The notes beneath the pieces are model-generated. The model was not told the DNA's origin, ran no database searches, and saw only the letters and a program-made list of their open reading frames with translations. Of a stretch of DNA of 64,000 nucleotides, positions 16,931 to 26,012 are shown in pieces. Location: assembly GCF_000758525.1 (NCBI RefSeq), contig NZ_CP009241.1, positions 3,224,001 through 3,288,000 of the forward strand, given 5' to 3'. The stretch comes from Paenibacillus sp. FSL H7-0357 (GTDB taxonomy: Bacteria > Bacillota > Bacilli > Paenibacillales > Paenibacillaceae). A program made the position numbers and the translations under genes. Each line of letters starts with the position of its first letter. Position 1 is the stretch's first letter.

Positions 16931-17686
16931 TTACGCTTCCCCCTGTGACAACGCGGCAATCCGGCGGCCTGCATCACCGCGGTACAATCCTCCGTGATAG
17001 CAAATCACCTGCCGGATCTCCAAATCGGCGAATTTCTGCAAAGAAGCAAGTGCGGTAGCCATGTCGGGTGTCGCCGCTGCATCTGGCCCGTACAGTTCTC
17101 CGCCGCGCACCGTGAGGGCATCAGCGGCAATCAGTGTGCAGCTAGCCTGATGATACAGGCTCAGATGCCCGGGGCTGTGGCCGGGCGTATGGATCACAGT
17201 TATTCCGCCGCCACAAGGAATCTGTTCACCGCCAATGAGCGTTTGGTCGACCCTTCCTTTTGGTGGATGGGCAAGCACGGAGAGAAAGGCATGCCGCCAT
17301 TCTTCCGGTACTGTAGGCGGCAGCATGGCTTCGGCGGCAGCCAACGCTTCCGGCGTATGCTTGAGCAGCATTTTATCGCCCTCAATATAGGGCTTCTCAA
17401 TTTCGTGCGCCAGTACGGTCAGCTCGGTTTCAGCCTGCTCCAGCAGAGCGGGCAGGCTCCCGATATGATCGAGATCCTGATGGGTAATCAGGATAGTGCG
17501 CAGCTGATTCCAGGGTACAGAGGCTTCTTCCACAGCCTTTCTAAATATGGACAGCAGCCCCGGGTAACCCGTATCTACGAGAGTGGCGGCTTGTCCGTCC
17601 CAAAGCAGGGTGGGGTAAATCGTTTCTTTTCCGCCCATAACTTGAACGGAAATCTCAAGCATGTCTATTCCTTTGGCGATATGCAT
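16931..17686 (-). CDS. MBL-fold metallohydrolase
   Basis: This 251-residue protein has the metallo-beta-lactamase fold. The metal motif reads THQDLDHIG, the H-Q-D-L-D-H variant of HxHxDH, followed by HTPGHSPGHLSLY (third metal ligand), ADAL (bridging Asp) and CYHGG. An AGGAGGAA ribosome site precedes the ATG. The Gln in place of the second His is seen in several quiescent or lactonase-like subfamilies and may mean a single-metal site. The substrate is unknown. Confidence 0.85.
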   Translation of the reverse strand: MHIAKGIDMLEISVQVMGGKETIYPTLLWDGQAATLVDTGYPGLLSIFRKAVEEASVPWNQLRTILITHQDLDHIGSLPALLEQAETELTVLAHEIEKPYIEGDKMLLKHTPEALAAAEAMLPPTVPEEWRHAFLSVLAHPPKGRVDQTLIGGEQIPCGGGITVIHTPGHSPGHLSLYHQASCTLIAADALTVRGGELYGPDAAATPDMATALASLQKFADLEIRQVICYHGGLYRGDAGRRIAALSQGEA

Positions 17687-17945
17687 AATGTTCCTCCTAA
17701 AAAGTTAGTGAGCCCGTGCTCCCATGCTTGATAAGATTCATGCTGTGAGGCTAATGCATATCATACTGAAAACAGAAATATAGCGCAATAGAAAAATAAT
17801 ATATTATAACACAAAAATAATTATTTGTCAATATATAAATTGGTGAACTTTTTCGGCTAAACATAAATATGAAAATTGCATTTTGCCCCTATATAAACGT
17901 TTAGGATATAATAAATGGGAAAATCATTTTTGGAGTTGATGCAGC
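17687..17945. other. AT-rich divergent promoter region
   Basis: The 259-base spacer between the MBL gene and nhaK is very AT-rich. A TATAAT at 17907-17912 with a weak TTGCCC 18 bases upstream is a candidate promoter for nhaK. No open frame is seen. Confidence 0.4.
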
Positions 17946-19967
17946 TTGGAGACTTTTCTTGCCGTACTGTTAATTCTGGGGCTGATCGCGGCCTCCAACA
18001 TCGTGAACCGGTTTATCCCGTTTGTGCCAATTCCGCTGATTCAGATTGGACTGGGCGTTATTGCTGCACTGATGCCCACGGGAATACATATGACCTTTGA
18101 GCCTGAGCTGTTTTTTGTATTATTTATTGCTCCGCTGCTGTTCAATGACGGCAAGCGGACACCCCGCGATGAACTTTGGAACCTTAGAGCGCCCATTCTG
18201 CTGCTGGCGCTGGGCCTTGTCTTTGTCACCGTCTTTGTTGCGGGATATGCGATCCATTGGATGATACCCTCGATTCCACTGGCGGCGTCGTTTGCGCTGG
18301 CGGCCATTCTCTCGCCGACCGATGCGGTGGCGGTAGGCGCCTTGGCCGGAAGGGTTCATTTGCCGAAGGGCATTCACCGGATTCTGGAGGGCGAGTCATT
18401 GATGAATGACGCCTCCGGTCTGGTAGCCTTTAAGTTTGCCATTGCTGCTGCGGTTACCGGGGTGTTCTCCCTGCCCAAAGCAACGTTCAGCTTTATCCTC
18501 ATCGCGGCGGGAGGGCTGCTGCTGGGGGCGCTGCTGTCATTTTTGCTTATCCGGCTCAGCGTGCTCATCCGCAGATTAGGCATGGAGGATGTTACCGTCC
18601 ATGTACTGCTGCAGATTCTTACTCCGTTCATTATTTATCTGATTAGTGAAGAAGTCGGCGTATCCGGAATTTTGGCCGTTGTTGCCGGCGGTATCGTATA
18701 TGCCATCGAGAAAGACCGGGCTGTATCTCCGCAATACAAGCTGCAGCTTGTGTCAGCGAGTACCTGGTCGGTGCTGCTGTTTATCCTGAACGGGATGGTC
18801 TTCCTCATTCTCGGCATCTCCGTTCCCGATGTTGTTGAAGTCATCTACCGGGATGAAACGCTGAATAACTTTATGGTGGCCGGCTATGTGCTGGCAATTA
18901 CGGCTCTGCTCATTGTACTGCGCTTCCTCTGGGTGTATGTCTATTCGCTAGTAGAGAGCCGCAGGCTGAAGACAGAGAAGTCACCGCTCAAAACACAGCT
19001 GATTATCTCGATCTCAGGCGTCCGCGGAGCTGTAACCTTGGCCGGGGCCTTCTCCATTCCGCTGGTTGTAGGAGATGGTTCCCTGTTTCCGGAACGGGAT
19101 TTAATCATTGCGCTCGCGGCAGGTGTTATTCTCATGTCGCTGGTGATTGCCAGTATCTTTCTGCCTATCCTTGCGGGAAAAGAAGAGGCCGTTGACGAAA
19201 CCGCCCAACCGCAGAACACGGAGCTTGCAGCCAGATCGGTGGTGATTGATGCAGGAATGACCATGCTGCGGAGCTTGGCGACGGAGAACCCCGGCTCCCC
19301 AACGCAGCCTGCATTGCTGGAGTTCACCGACAAGATCGACAGACTATGCGCTCCCCAACCGGAAAATGATGTGGCTACGGAGCGCTTCCGCCGGCTTGGC
19401 GTTGAAGCGCGGCTGAACGGCCTCGATGCGGAACGGGCAGCATTGCGGCGTATGCTGGAACAAGGTCAGATTGAATCTCCGGTAGCAGTGAAGATGGAAG
19501 AGCTGCTGGATCATACGCAGGCCGTTCTGTGCCGGCGGTTCGATACACAGGTCAAATTCTCCCTGACAGAGATTCAACGCTTATTCTCGGGATTGTTCAC
19601 CGACCGTTTTAACGGTGAGGAAGGAAGGCGGGCGGTTCAGAATGCCGAGAGTGCCCGGAAAGCGAAGATCGCGATGTGCCAGGCAGCCGTCTCAGCGGTC
19701 AGCGCCGAGATGAGCGAAGAAAATCGCCAGGCTTCGCAGCGGGTTATTGACAAATATGAGCGGCTGGAGTCACGGCTGGAGCAGGGGGAAGGCTGGAGCA
19801 AGGATGGCGTAATCGACGATGAGAAGCTGGAGCTGAAGCTGAAGGCGATTCAGGAGCAGCGCGACACGGTGCAGCAGATGTACCAAAACGGAGCGATTAA
19901 TCTCAAGGTAGCCGGCAAGCTGCGCCGGTTCGTGGATCAATTGGAAACATCAATCTGGGAGGATTAA
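17946..19967 (+). CDS. nhaK: Na+/H+ antiporter, CPA1 family (NhaK-like)
   Basis: This 673-residue membrane protein has about 12 membrane spans in the first 410 residues and a long cytoplasmic tail, the same size and layout as B. subtilis NhaK (670). Family motifs include FVLFIAPLLFNDGKR, AAILSPTDAVAVGAL (ion-binding region, with the conserved Asp), EGESLMNDASGLVAF and GVRGAVTLAGAFSIP. The tail from about 420 is a long charged coiled-coil region. It exchanges Na+ or K+ for H+ for pH and salt tolerance. The start TTG at 17946 has GGAG 9 bases upstream. The next gene begins 3 bases after its stop. Confidence 0.92.
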   Translation: METFLAVLLILGLIAASNIVNRFIPFVPIPLIQIGLGVIAALMPTGIHMTFEPELFFVLFIAPLLFNDGKRTPRDELWNLRAPILLLALGLVFVTVFVAGYAIHWMIPSIPLAASFALAAILSPTDAVAVGALAGRVHLPKGIHRILEGESLMNDASGLVAFKFAIAAAVTGVFSLPKATFSFILIAAGGLLLGALLSFLLIRLSVLIRRLGMEDVTVHVLLQILTPFIIYLISEEVGVSGILAVVAGGIVYAIEKDRAVSPQYKLQLVSASTWSVLLFILNGMVFLILGISVPDVVEVIYRDETLNNFMVAGYVLAITALLIVLRFLWVYVYSLVESRRLKTEKSPLKTQLIISISGVRGAVTLAGAFSIPLVVGDGSLFPERDLIIALAAGVILMSLVIASIFLPILAGKEEAVDETAQPQNTELAARSVVIDAGMTMLRSLATENPGSPTQPALLEFTDKIDRLCAPQPENDVATERFRRLGVEARLNGLDAERAALRRMLEQGQIESPVAVKMEELLDHTQAVLCRRFDTQVKFSLTEIQRLFSGLFTDRFNGEEGRRAVQNAESARKAKIAMCQAAVSAVSAEMSEENRQASQRVIDKYERLESRLEQGEGWSKDGVIDDEKLELKLKAIQEQRDTVQQMYQNGAINLKVAGKLRRFVDQLETSIWED

Positions 19968-19970
19968 CAA

Positions 19971-20492
19971 ATGGGCGAAATCACTGCGAGCGGGCTGTTG
20001 TTTGAAGAAATCGGGGAAGCGCATTTGGCTGAAGTGCTGGATATATATAATTATTACGTGTTGAACACTACAGTTTCTTTTCATACTGAGCCGCAGAGCC
20101 TGCCGGAAATGCGCCAGTCGGTGCTGAGCGGCGATCCGCGGTTCAAATCCTATGCCATTATGCAGGACGGCGAAATGGTGGGTTATGTGCTGATTGCCAG
20201 ACATAAGAATAAACAGGCCTATGATACCTCCGGTGAAATCAGCATCTACCTGAAGCCGGGCTGCGGCGGCCGGGGATTGGGCGGCCATGCGCTGCGCTTT
20301 ATCGAAGAGCGGGCCGTGGAGCTCCGGTTTCATGTACTGGTGGCTACGGTGTGCGCCGATAACGAGCCGAGCCGCCGGTTGTTCGTGAAGCATGGATACG
20401 AGCAGAGTGCCCTGTTCAAAGAGATCGGCAGCAAGTTCGGCAGATGGCTGGATATTGTCAGCTACCAGAAGATCATTGGCCAGCTGCAGTAA
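19971..20492 (+). CDS. GNAT acetyltransferase, phosphinothricin-acetyltransferase-like
   Basis: This 173-residue GNAT enzyme has the opening EEIGEAHLAEVLDIYNYYVLNTTVSF, the acetyl-CoA loop LKPGCGGRGLGGHAL, and NEPSRRLFVKHGYE of the PAT/YwnH type, which N-acetylate methionine sulfoximine, phosphinothricin or related amino acids. It starts 3 bases after the antiporter stop (stop overlaps the ribosome site GGGAGG), so it is co-transcribed. The true substrate is not known. Confidence 0.85.
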   Translation: MGEITASGLLFEEIGEAHLAEVLDIYNYYVLNTTVSFHTEPQSLPEMRQSVLSGDPRFKSYAIMQDGEMVGYVLIARHKNKQAYDTSGEISIYLKPGCGGRGLGGHALRFIEERAVELRFHVLVATVCADNEPSRRLFVKHGYEQSALFKEIGSKFGRWLDIVSYQKIIGQLQ

Positions 20493-20510
20493 ATATCCCC
20501 TATACCCAAA

Positions 20511-20558
20511 AGTCCGCCTGCGGCAAGGATGAATTCCTTGCCGCAGGCGGACTTTTTA
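20511..20558. terminator. Bidirectional terminator
   Basis: A 19-base perfect stem (20511-20529 with 20535-20553) begins AGTCCGCCTGCGG and ends in a T run; A residues on the left side serve the convergent exporter genes. Confidence 0.93.
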
Positions 20559-20647
20559 TGCGCTGCAGACCAAGCAGCTCTAGCCGAGGTGTCCCTGTAA
20601 TCATAGCTATAGGTGATCGGTAAGGGGAGGCTCTTTTCTGCGCGTGT

Positions 20648-21069
20648 CTACTTGTTCTTCCGGCGGAACATTTGTCCAAGCACTTCACTGAGCACAAGTC
20701 CCGTGGCGATCGCTCCAGAGAGCAGCAACGCCTGTACGGCGATCTGAATCGCCTGGTTATTGTCGTTCTCCACGAATTTGCGCATAGCGTCATATGCAAG
20801 TCCCCCGGGACAAGAGGAATAATCCCTCCGACGCTGAAGATAATGACCGGCATCTTGAAGGAACGGGCAAAGAATTGGCTGATGACGCCGACGACTACGG
20901 TTGCCGCAAAGGTGGCAATTACCGTATCCCATCTTTCATCAAGCTCCAAATACAGTATCCAGCCTACCATTCCGGCCAAGCCGCACTGCAGCAGCGCGCG
21001 CCGCGGGGCATTGAACAGAATGCAGAAGGATGCAGCGGCGATAAAGCTGGTTATCAGTTGCAAAATCAT
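20648..21069 (-). pseudogene. ThrE second subunit (DUF3815/YjjB-like), frameshifted
   Basis: Read with one added base, this gene gives about 140 residues of a five-span membrane protein, the C-terminal half of a split threonine/serine exporter. The N-terminal part (MILQLITSFIAAASFCILFN to SVGGIIPLVPG) is in one frame, and the C-terminal part (GLAYDAMRKFVENDNN to the end) is in the next. The break is at a C run (20802-20806 on the plus strand, five C); six would restore the frame. It lies 24 bases after its partner gene and is preceded by GAGGTAG. It could be a real mutation, slippage-based switching, or a sequencing error in a homopolymer. Confidence 0.85.
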
Positions 21070-21093
21070 GAATTGCTACCTCTTTCACATGGG

Positions 21094-21861
21094 TTAAAAA
21101 AGCGACAGCACAAGACCGATGCCAGTCCCGATCGCAAACGCGGTCAGGAAAGCATCGGCACCTTTGGAGAGGCCGGAAACCAGATGCCCGGCCATCAGGT
21201 CACGCACCGCATTGGTAATGAGCAGACCCGGGACCAGCGGCATAACGGAGCCGATGATAATCTTATCCATTTCCCGGCCAATGCCAAATTTGACGGAGAA
21301 GAACGCGAACAGTCCGATCAGGAATGAGGCGGTAAATTCTGCAAAGAATCGGATCTGTACGAGCCGGTGCAGATAGGTAGCAGCGGCGAATCCAAGCCCG
21401 GACACCAGCAAAGCCGGAAGGGCGTCCCACAGACTCCCCTTGAACATTACTGTGAAGCAGGCTCCGGTGAGGGCGGCTGCGGCGATCTGCAGCCATGCCG
21501 GATAGGCATGTGCGGCATCGTCCACGACGCCGAGGCGCTCGCGGGCTTCTGCCGCGCTGAGCTGTCGTTCGCTCAGCCGGCGCGAGATGTCGTTGACCTC
21601 CGACACTTTCTGCAAATCGGTCGTCCGCTCGGCAATCCGGAACAGCTTCACCGGTTCGGTTCTGCTGGTTGTGAACATGATGACCGTTGGCGTCACGTAG
21701 CTGTGCGCCCCGGGAAAACCGAGTGCCTCCGCCATACGCGTCATGGTATCCTCCACACGGTAAGTTTCCGCACCGCTCTGCAGCATGATTTTACCAGCCA
21801 GCAGGCAGAGATCGATAATTTCATGCGTGGAAGTATTGCTGTTATTGCTTGTGCTATCCAA
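21094..21861 (-). CDS. Threonine/serine exporter first subunit (ThrE/DUF1212)
   Basis: This 255-residue protein matches the N-terminal half of ThrE-type amino-acid exporters. A cytoplasmic domain of about 120 residues with LLAGKIMLQSGAETYRVEDTM and VTPTVIMFTTS is followed by about five membrane spans ending GIGLVLSLF. In Bacillales the exporter is split in two genes, and the partner lies just downstream. A GGGGAGGATC ribosome site precedes the ATG. The partner is frameshifted, so the exporter may be inactive. Confidence 0.88.
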   Translation of the reverse strand: MDSTSNNSNTSTHEIIDLCLLAGKIMLQSGAETYRVEDTMTRMAEALGFPGAHSYVTPTVIMFTTSRTEPVKLFRIAERTTDLQKVSEVNDISRRLSERQLSAAEARERLGVVDDAAHAYPAWLQIAAAALTGACFTVMFKGSLWDALPALLVSGLGFAAATYLHRLVQIRFFAEFTASFLIGLFAFFSVKFGIGREMDKIIIGSVMPLVPGLLITNAVRDLMAGHLVSGLSKGADAFLTAFAIGTGIGLVLSLF

Positions 21862-21990
21862 CTTCTTTCGATCCTCCCCGGGAATGTTATATATTCGATT
21901 GTCGCCGCAATACCTGAAAATATCAACCCTTATTCATTTAATTTATTTTTAAGTACTTTTCCCGTTCAGGCAGTGTAAAAGCAGTACCGT

Positions 21991-23253
21991 TTATTTGTAG
22001 TGTCCTCCGATTTTGCCGGCCCGATCCTTAATTTGTCCTGCATCGGTGAAAGACGCAGCCCGGCCGATAATCGTATCTCCATACTTGTTCTTGAGATTGT
22101 CAGTAGCCCGTTCAAGCTCGCGGTAGCGGGGGCGGGATTCGAACAGTGTCAGCTGGTACTCACTTTCGTCGGAGAGCGTGGAAAGACTGAGGTTGACCCT
22201 GCGTACGGGCTGGTTGTCCCAGTGCCGCTGGAAAAGCTCTACGGCTGCTTCGTAGACCAGATTGGTGGCATTGGTGGGGTCGTTCATTACGGTCTGGCGG
22301 GAGAAGCCGGTCGGCATCTCAAAGCTTGCACCCTGGCAGCCGACGGACAGGGCCGCGCCGTTCACCTTGAGGCTGCGACAGCGTCTGCACACCAGCTCGG
22401 ATAGCTCCAGCAGAATCGTCTTGATTTCCTTCAGTGTGCGGTAGTCCCGGGGCAGGGTCATCTGGTGCCCGACACTCTTGGGTGGAACCTCGTGGGTATG
22501 CGGGTTTACGGGACTGTCGTCAATGCCGTTGGCAATCCGCCAGTACAGCTCGGCGTCTATATCGCAGTTCTTGCGGAATTTCTCGCGCATGCGCCACTTC
22601 AGCTCGGCCAGCGGCAGCTGGGCCACATGGCCAATGGTCGTAAGCCCCATGCTATGGAAATGGGCGGACATCCGGCGGCCGACCATGAACAATTGCGAAA
22701 TCGGCAGCGGCCAGAGCAGGGTGGGCAGCTGTTCGCGGGTGAGTGTAAACCGGCCGCCTTCGTTCTTCTTGGCCCACAGATCGCAGGCCATCTTGGCAGT
22801 AACCTTGGAATAGCCGATGCCGATACGTACATACACGCCTGTCTCCTGGCGGACGGAATCCTGGATCGCGGCCGCGATGGACAGCGGACTGCCGAACAAG
22901 GCGGAGCTGCCCGTGACATCAATGAACTGCTCATCAATGGAATAAGGCTCTACGAGATCACTGAAGCTGCGCAGAATATCGGTGATTTGCGAGGAAACGT
23001 TGATGTAGTGCTGCATACGGGGACGGACGACCACAAGCTCAGGGCATTTCGCCAGCGCTTCCTTTAAGGTCTCGGCAGTGGTAACGCCATGCTCTTTGGC
23101 TAAGGGGCAAGCGGCGAGTACAATCCCGCTGCGTCTGGCCGGATCGCCGGCAACGACCAGCGGTTTATGGCTGTAGAGAGGATTGGCAGCCTTCTCGACC
23201 GAGGCATAGAAGCTCTGGCAATCGGATAGCATAATGACACGATCTCTGTTCAT
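21991..23253 (-). CDS. Y-family DNA polymerase (UvrX/YqjW-like)
   Basis: This 420-residue protein is a translesion polymerase of the DinB/UmuC superfamily, in the subgroup of B. subtilis UvrX and YqjW (PolY2). Catalytic acids are Asp11 (MLSDCQSFYASVE) and Asp107-Glu108 (SIDEQFID). GIGYSKVTAKMACDLWAKKNEGG and a helix-hairpin-helix region follow, then a little-finger domain. I start at ATG 23253, with GGAGAG upstream; the in-frame TTG 21 bases earlier has none. A LexA box lies about 50 bases upstream, so expression should rise on DNA damage. The small YqjX/YolD-like partner gene common in this family is not visible next to it. Confidence 0.92.
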   Translation of the reverse strand: MNRDRVIMLSDCQSFYASVEKAANPLYSHKPLVVAGDPARRSGIVLAACPLAKEHGVTTAETLKEALAKCPELVVVRPRMQHYINVSSQITDILRSFSDLVEPYSIDEQFIDVTGSSALFGSPLSIAAAIQDSVRQETGVYVRIGIGYSKVTAKMACDLWAKKNEGGRFTLTREQLPTLLWPLPISQLFMVGRRMSAHFHSMGLTTIGHVAQLPLAELKWRMREKFRKNCDIDAELYWRIANGIDDSPVNPHTHEVPPKSVGHQMTLPRDYRTLKEIKTILLELSELVCRRCRSLKVNGAALSVGCQGASFEMPTGFSRQTVMNDPTNATNLVYEAAVELFQRHWDNQPVRRVNLSLSTLSDESEYQLTLFESRPRYRELERATDNLKNKYGDTIIGRAASFTDAGQIKDRAGKIGGHYK

Positions 23254-23301
23254 AGGTTCACACTCTCCAGGCAAGCGGCTGAATTTGACCTTATTATAAT
23301 A

Positions 23302-23315
23302 CGAACATATGATCG
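23302..23315 (-). promoter_or_regulatory. LexA (SOS) box upstream of Y-family polymerase
   Basis: CGAACATATGATCG differs by one base in the core from the Gram-positive LexA site CGAAC-N4-GTTCG. It is just upstream of an ATTATA (TATAAT on the minus strand) at 23293-23298, so a bound repressor would block this promoter. Confidence 0.78.
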
Positions 23316-23351
23316 TGTATATGCATAGTTATTTCCATTCAGTCAAGAGGC

Positions 23352-23933
23352 TTATTTTTCGAGCGTACATAACCCCGTAGCGATTCCGCCCGAAAAGATC
23401 GTCAGAATCGAATGCAAGAAGGTTTCCTTGGAGATCAGCAGGCCACCCGCGCCGATAATCAGGAAATCCGTCAGAAAAATAATGACGCCGACATTGAGCG
23501 GAATATAGCGTTTCATAAACTTGGCGAGCAGATCTGTTCCGCCTGTGCTGGCCTTGAACCGCAGCATAATCCCGAAACCGCTCCCCATCAGAAAGCCGCC
23601 GAGAATGGCGCTGGAGATGGAGCCGAGCTCAATATAGTACAGAAAGTGGTACTGGAGCGGTCCGAGGACTTCAATGAAAAACGAGGAGGTGAGCAAACCC
23701 AGCACGCTGTTATAGAAGATGTCCCGTTCTTTAAGCCAGGCAAGCAAGAAAATCGGCAGGCTGCACAGGACAATGGCCAGTCCAATTTTTGCGCCGGATA
23801 TATAGTTGATGATGAGGGCGATGCCGATGACTCCCCCATCAAGAATTTTGTAGGGGACCAGAAAAAAATTAGTTCCTGCAGCAATCAGCAAACTTCCCAG
23901 CAAAATAATGGCGTACCTTACACTTGAGCGCAT
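23352..23933 (-). CDS. YitT-family membrane protein (short form)
   Basis: This 193-residue protein has about five membrane spans and the YitT family signatures VPYKILDGGVIGIALIINY and GFGIMLRFKASTGGTDLLAKF. It lacks the C-terminal cytoplasmic DUF2179 domain found in full YitT proteins (about 280 residues), so it belongs to the short subgroup. I start at ATG 23933, 9 bases after GGAG; an upstream ATG is too close to that site. The transported substrate is unknown. It ends about 100 bases from the polymerase gene promoter. Confidence 0.85.
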   Translation of the reverse strand: MRSSVRYAIILLGSLLIAAGTNFFLVPYKILDGGVIGIALIINYISGAKIGLAIVLCSLPIFLLAWLKERDIFYNSVLGLLTSSFFIEVLGPLQYHFLYYIELGSISSAILGGFLMGSGFGIMLRFKASTGGTDLLAKFMKRYIPLNVGVIIFLTDFLIIGAGGLLISKETFLHSILTIFSGGIATGLCTLEK

Positions 23934-24003
23934 ATTCAACATCTCCACATTTAGGCCTGTCTTAATGAATATGCTTGGAAATGGGAAAAAATAGCTATAC
24001 AGC

Positions 24004-24027
24004 AAAAAATCCTGCTTGCGCAGGATT
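24004..24027 (-). terminator. Terminator of the DUF3231 gene
   Basis: AATCCTGC and GCAGGATT form a stem with a short loop; on the minus strand a six-T run follows. Confidence 0.85.
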
Positions 24028-24046
24028 AGACGGGACGGGGATATTA

Positions 24047-24565
24047 CTAGACCAAAGCAGGCTCCGGCTTTTTGAGCTGCAGCGGCGGAGGTACGAGCCA
24101 GCCCTTCTTTTTATTCAATTTCAGCACAGCCATTCCTAAAGCGGCCATTTGCGCATGATTTTTCATAAACATGGCCCCGATATCCTCACGGATGGAAGTC
24201 CCCATAATCTGGCTGCATACGACTAGGCTCAGGGAAACTGCGCCAGCAAGGGAAGCGGCGATTTCCGGATCGGAGAAACGGGCTCCGGCAGGAATCTCAT
24301 CGAGCTTAACGGAGGGGCGGTCGGGCAGTGCAGGGGGCGGTGTGAAGCCATGGGTCTTCAGCAGCTTGTCGCAATCTTTTATTTCCTGCTGCGACTGGTC
24401 CATGAGATCATCAATTATTTTTTTCAGATCCTGATCGCCAGCGTGATAATGAAATGCCTGTAAGGTGGATAATGACATTTTGGCGGTAGCGGAAAATTGC
24501 CATAGATTAAATATTTCGCCATAGTGCAGCGGTTCGTCTTTGGGATTGCCGTTTAGAACTCCCAT
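24047..24565 (-). CDS. DUF3231 family protein
   Basis: This 172-residue helical protein matches one DUF3231 module; many Bacillales relatives have two in tandem (about 330 residues). The family segments LHYGEIFNLWQFSATAKMSL and a central QIMGTSIREDIGAMFMKNH are visible. The fold is thought to be ferritin-like, and members often occur with spore coat functions, but no metal-ligand set is clear here. No good ribosome site is visible beyond a GGAGTT. A strong terminator follows. Confidence 0.75.
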   Translation of the reverse strand: MGVLNGNPKDEPLHYGEIFNLWQFSATAKMSLSTLQAFHYHAGDQDLKKIIDDLMDQSQQEIKDCDKLLKTHGFTPPPALPDRPSVKLDEIPAGARFSDPEIAASLAGAVSLSLVVCSQIMGTSIREDIGAMFMKNHAQMAALGMAVLKLNKKKGWLVPPPLQLKKPEPALV

Positions 24566-24750
24566 CGTTGCAAAACTCCTTCACTGATAAGGTGGTGAAA
24601 CGTGAAGTTAGGTTGTCCGGCATCCTCTGTTTTATTCGAAGGAAGGGTTGATTTAAGCAATTAAGACTTGTACAGGACAGCCAAACAATATATATTAATA
24701 GTAAAGATTACGATTAAATGCATAAAGTCAGCAAGGCGGGTGAAGGTTGG

Positions 24751-24963
24751 ATGGACTATACATATAAAGTGCTGGAGAGCGATATTGATTTGCTGGCGGC
24801 CGCGCTGTCAGAAGTCAAAGTGGCGGTCGCCGTGAAAGAAATAAAAGATGATATTCTGGAGTTTGGCGGGCAGATTAGAGAATACACCCCTAATTGTGTC
24901 CGTATCGGGGAACTGTCCTACAGCCGGGAGTTGTATGAGTTTCGTGCTCTCGCTAATGAGTGA
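24751..24963 (+). CDS. Small hypothetical protein, 70 residues
   Basis: The frame from ATG 24751 has GGGTGAAGG just upstream and encodes 70 residues, beginning MDYTYKVLESDIDLLAAA, with two strands around VKVAVAVKEIKDD and a conserved-looking NCVRIGELSYSRELYEF. The longer frame from 24718 has no ribosome site. It is squeezed between two minus-strand genes, 6 bases from the end of the AraC gene. I do not recognise the family. Confidence 0.6.
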   Translation: MDYTYKVLESDIDLLAAALSEVKVAVAVKEIKDDILEFGGQIREYTPNCVRIGELSYSRELYEFRALANE

Positions 24964-24969
24964 TTCGGC

Positions 24970-25842
24970 TTACCGTGAATAACGCTTGCGGAAGCGCAGC
25001 GGTGAGATGCCGACTTTGCGGGCAAAACGCCGTGAGAAGTAGGCAGCGCTCTCGAAGCCTGTGCGCTCCGCAATCCCGGAAATGGGGATCTCTGTCTTGA
25101 GCAGCAGCAGCTTGGCCTGCTCCAGGCGGTAATCCGTCAAATATTCCATCGGCGTCAGCCCATAGACGCGCTTCATGCAGCGGGCGAGATAGTTATAGTG
25201 AAAATGGAGGGCATCCGCGAGCGAGCCATTGGTGAGCGCCTCTGCGTAATGGTTGCGGATGTAGGCTTCCGTCTGCTCCGCAATCTCGGCAGCATGGCTG
25301 CCTGCAGCGTCCTGCTGCGCAAGATCCATCATCCGCAGCATCTCCTCAAAGATCCGCTGTTGCTGCCATACCGCGCTTGACCGTCTGTCCCGGCTCAGCT
25401 GCAGGAGCAGCTCCGCCTGCCCGCTCCGCTCAAAGGGGTCCGGGAGCGGACCGAATTGCGGTACACGGATCGTGTACGGATGTGTGAGAAACTGCTGGAA
25501 ATGTGCTTCACGGCCGGCATACACCGGATCGCCCTCGGCTTCAATCCATTCCCCCACCGTGTGAAAATGGATCCATACAAACGTGGTGATCTCCTCGCAA
25601 GGTTTGACAGCGTAGTGATAACGGTCTGGCAGCAGCAGCAAAGTGTGCCCGGCCGCAACCTCCCATTCTTTCTCATCTTCGCCAATGAACAGGGTGCCCT
25701 GTTCTACAATAATCAGATCGAACTTCCCCATACGGTTGCGGTTCGGGTGCTGATCCCCCGGCTGATATACAGTGCGGTCGCATTCCAGAAAGTAGGGGAA
25801 CGGCGGAGCAGCCAGATGGATATAAGAAGGACTGAATGTCAT
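24970..25842 (-). CDS. AraC-family regulator of the GH127 locus
   Basis: This 290-residue protein has an N-terminal cupin-like sugar-sensing domain (about 1-150, with GTLFIGEDEKEWEVAAGHTLLLLP) and a C-terminal AraC HTH pair (about 190-285, ending GISPLRFRKRY). ATG 25842 follows AAAGGAG; the longer frame from 25920 has no such site. It is divergent from the GH127 gene with a shared 170-base control region, so it most likely activates that gene in response to an arabinose-containing sugar. The operator is not obvious to me; a TATAAT lies at 25965. Confidence 0.88.
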   Translation of the reverse strand: MTFSPSYIHLAAPPFPYFLECDRTVYQPGDQHPNRNRMGKFDLIIVEQGTLFIGEDEKEWEVAAGHTLLLLPDRYHYAVKPCEEITTFVWIHFHTVGEWIEAEGDPVYAGREAHFQQFLTHPYTIRVPQFGPLPDPFERSGQAELLLQLSRDRRSSAVWQQQRIFEEMLRMMDLAQQDAAGSHAAEIAEQTEAYIRNHYAEALTNGSLADALHFHYNYLARCMKRVYGLTPMEYLTDYRLEQAKLLLLKTEIPISGIAERTGFESAAYFSRRFARKVGISPLRFRKRYSR

Positions 25843-26012
25843 GATTACTCCTTTCAAAGCAAATTGTCGGCAGCCTGCAGTTCTGGTGTCATTCGTAATC
25901 TTGAGTGTGAAATAGTACAAAAACAGGGTTGCTTATGATTGTATTTTTTATTTATTCTACCCTCTATAATTGCTAATAGCGAGAATGAAATCTAGCGGAG
26001 GGGAAGAGGCAA

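Noticed and set aside
22000..23067. Several plus-strand frames across the Y-family polymerase gene
   Set aside because: Antisense shadows with no ribosome sites; the minus-strand polymerase explains the region.
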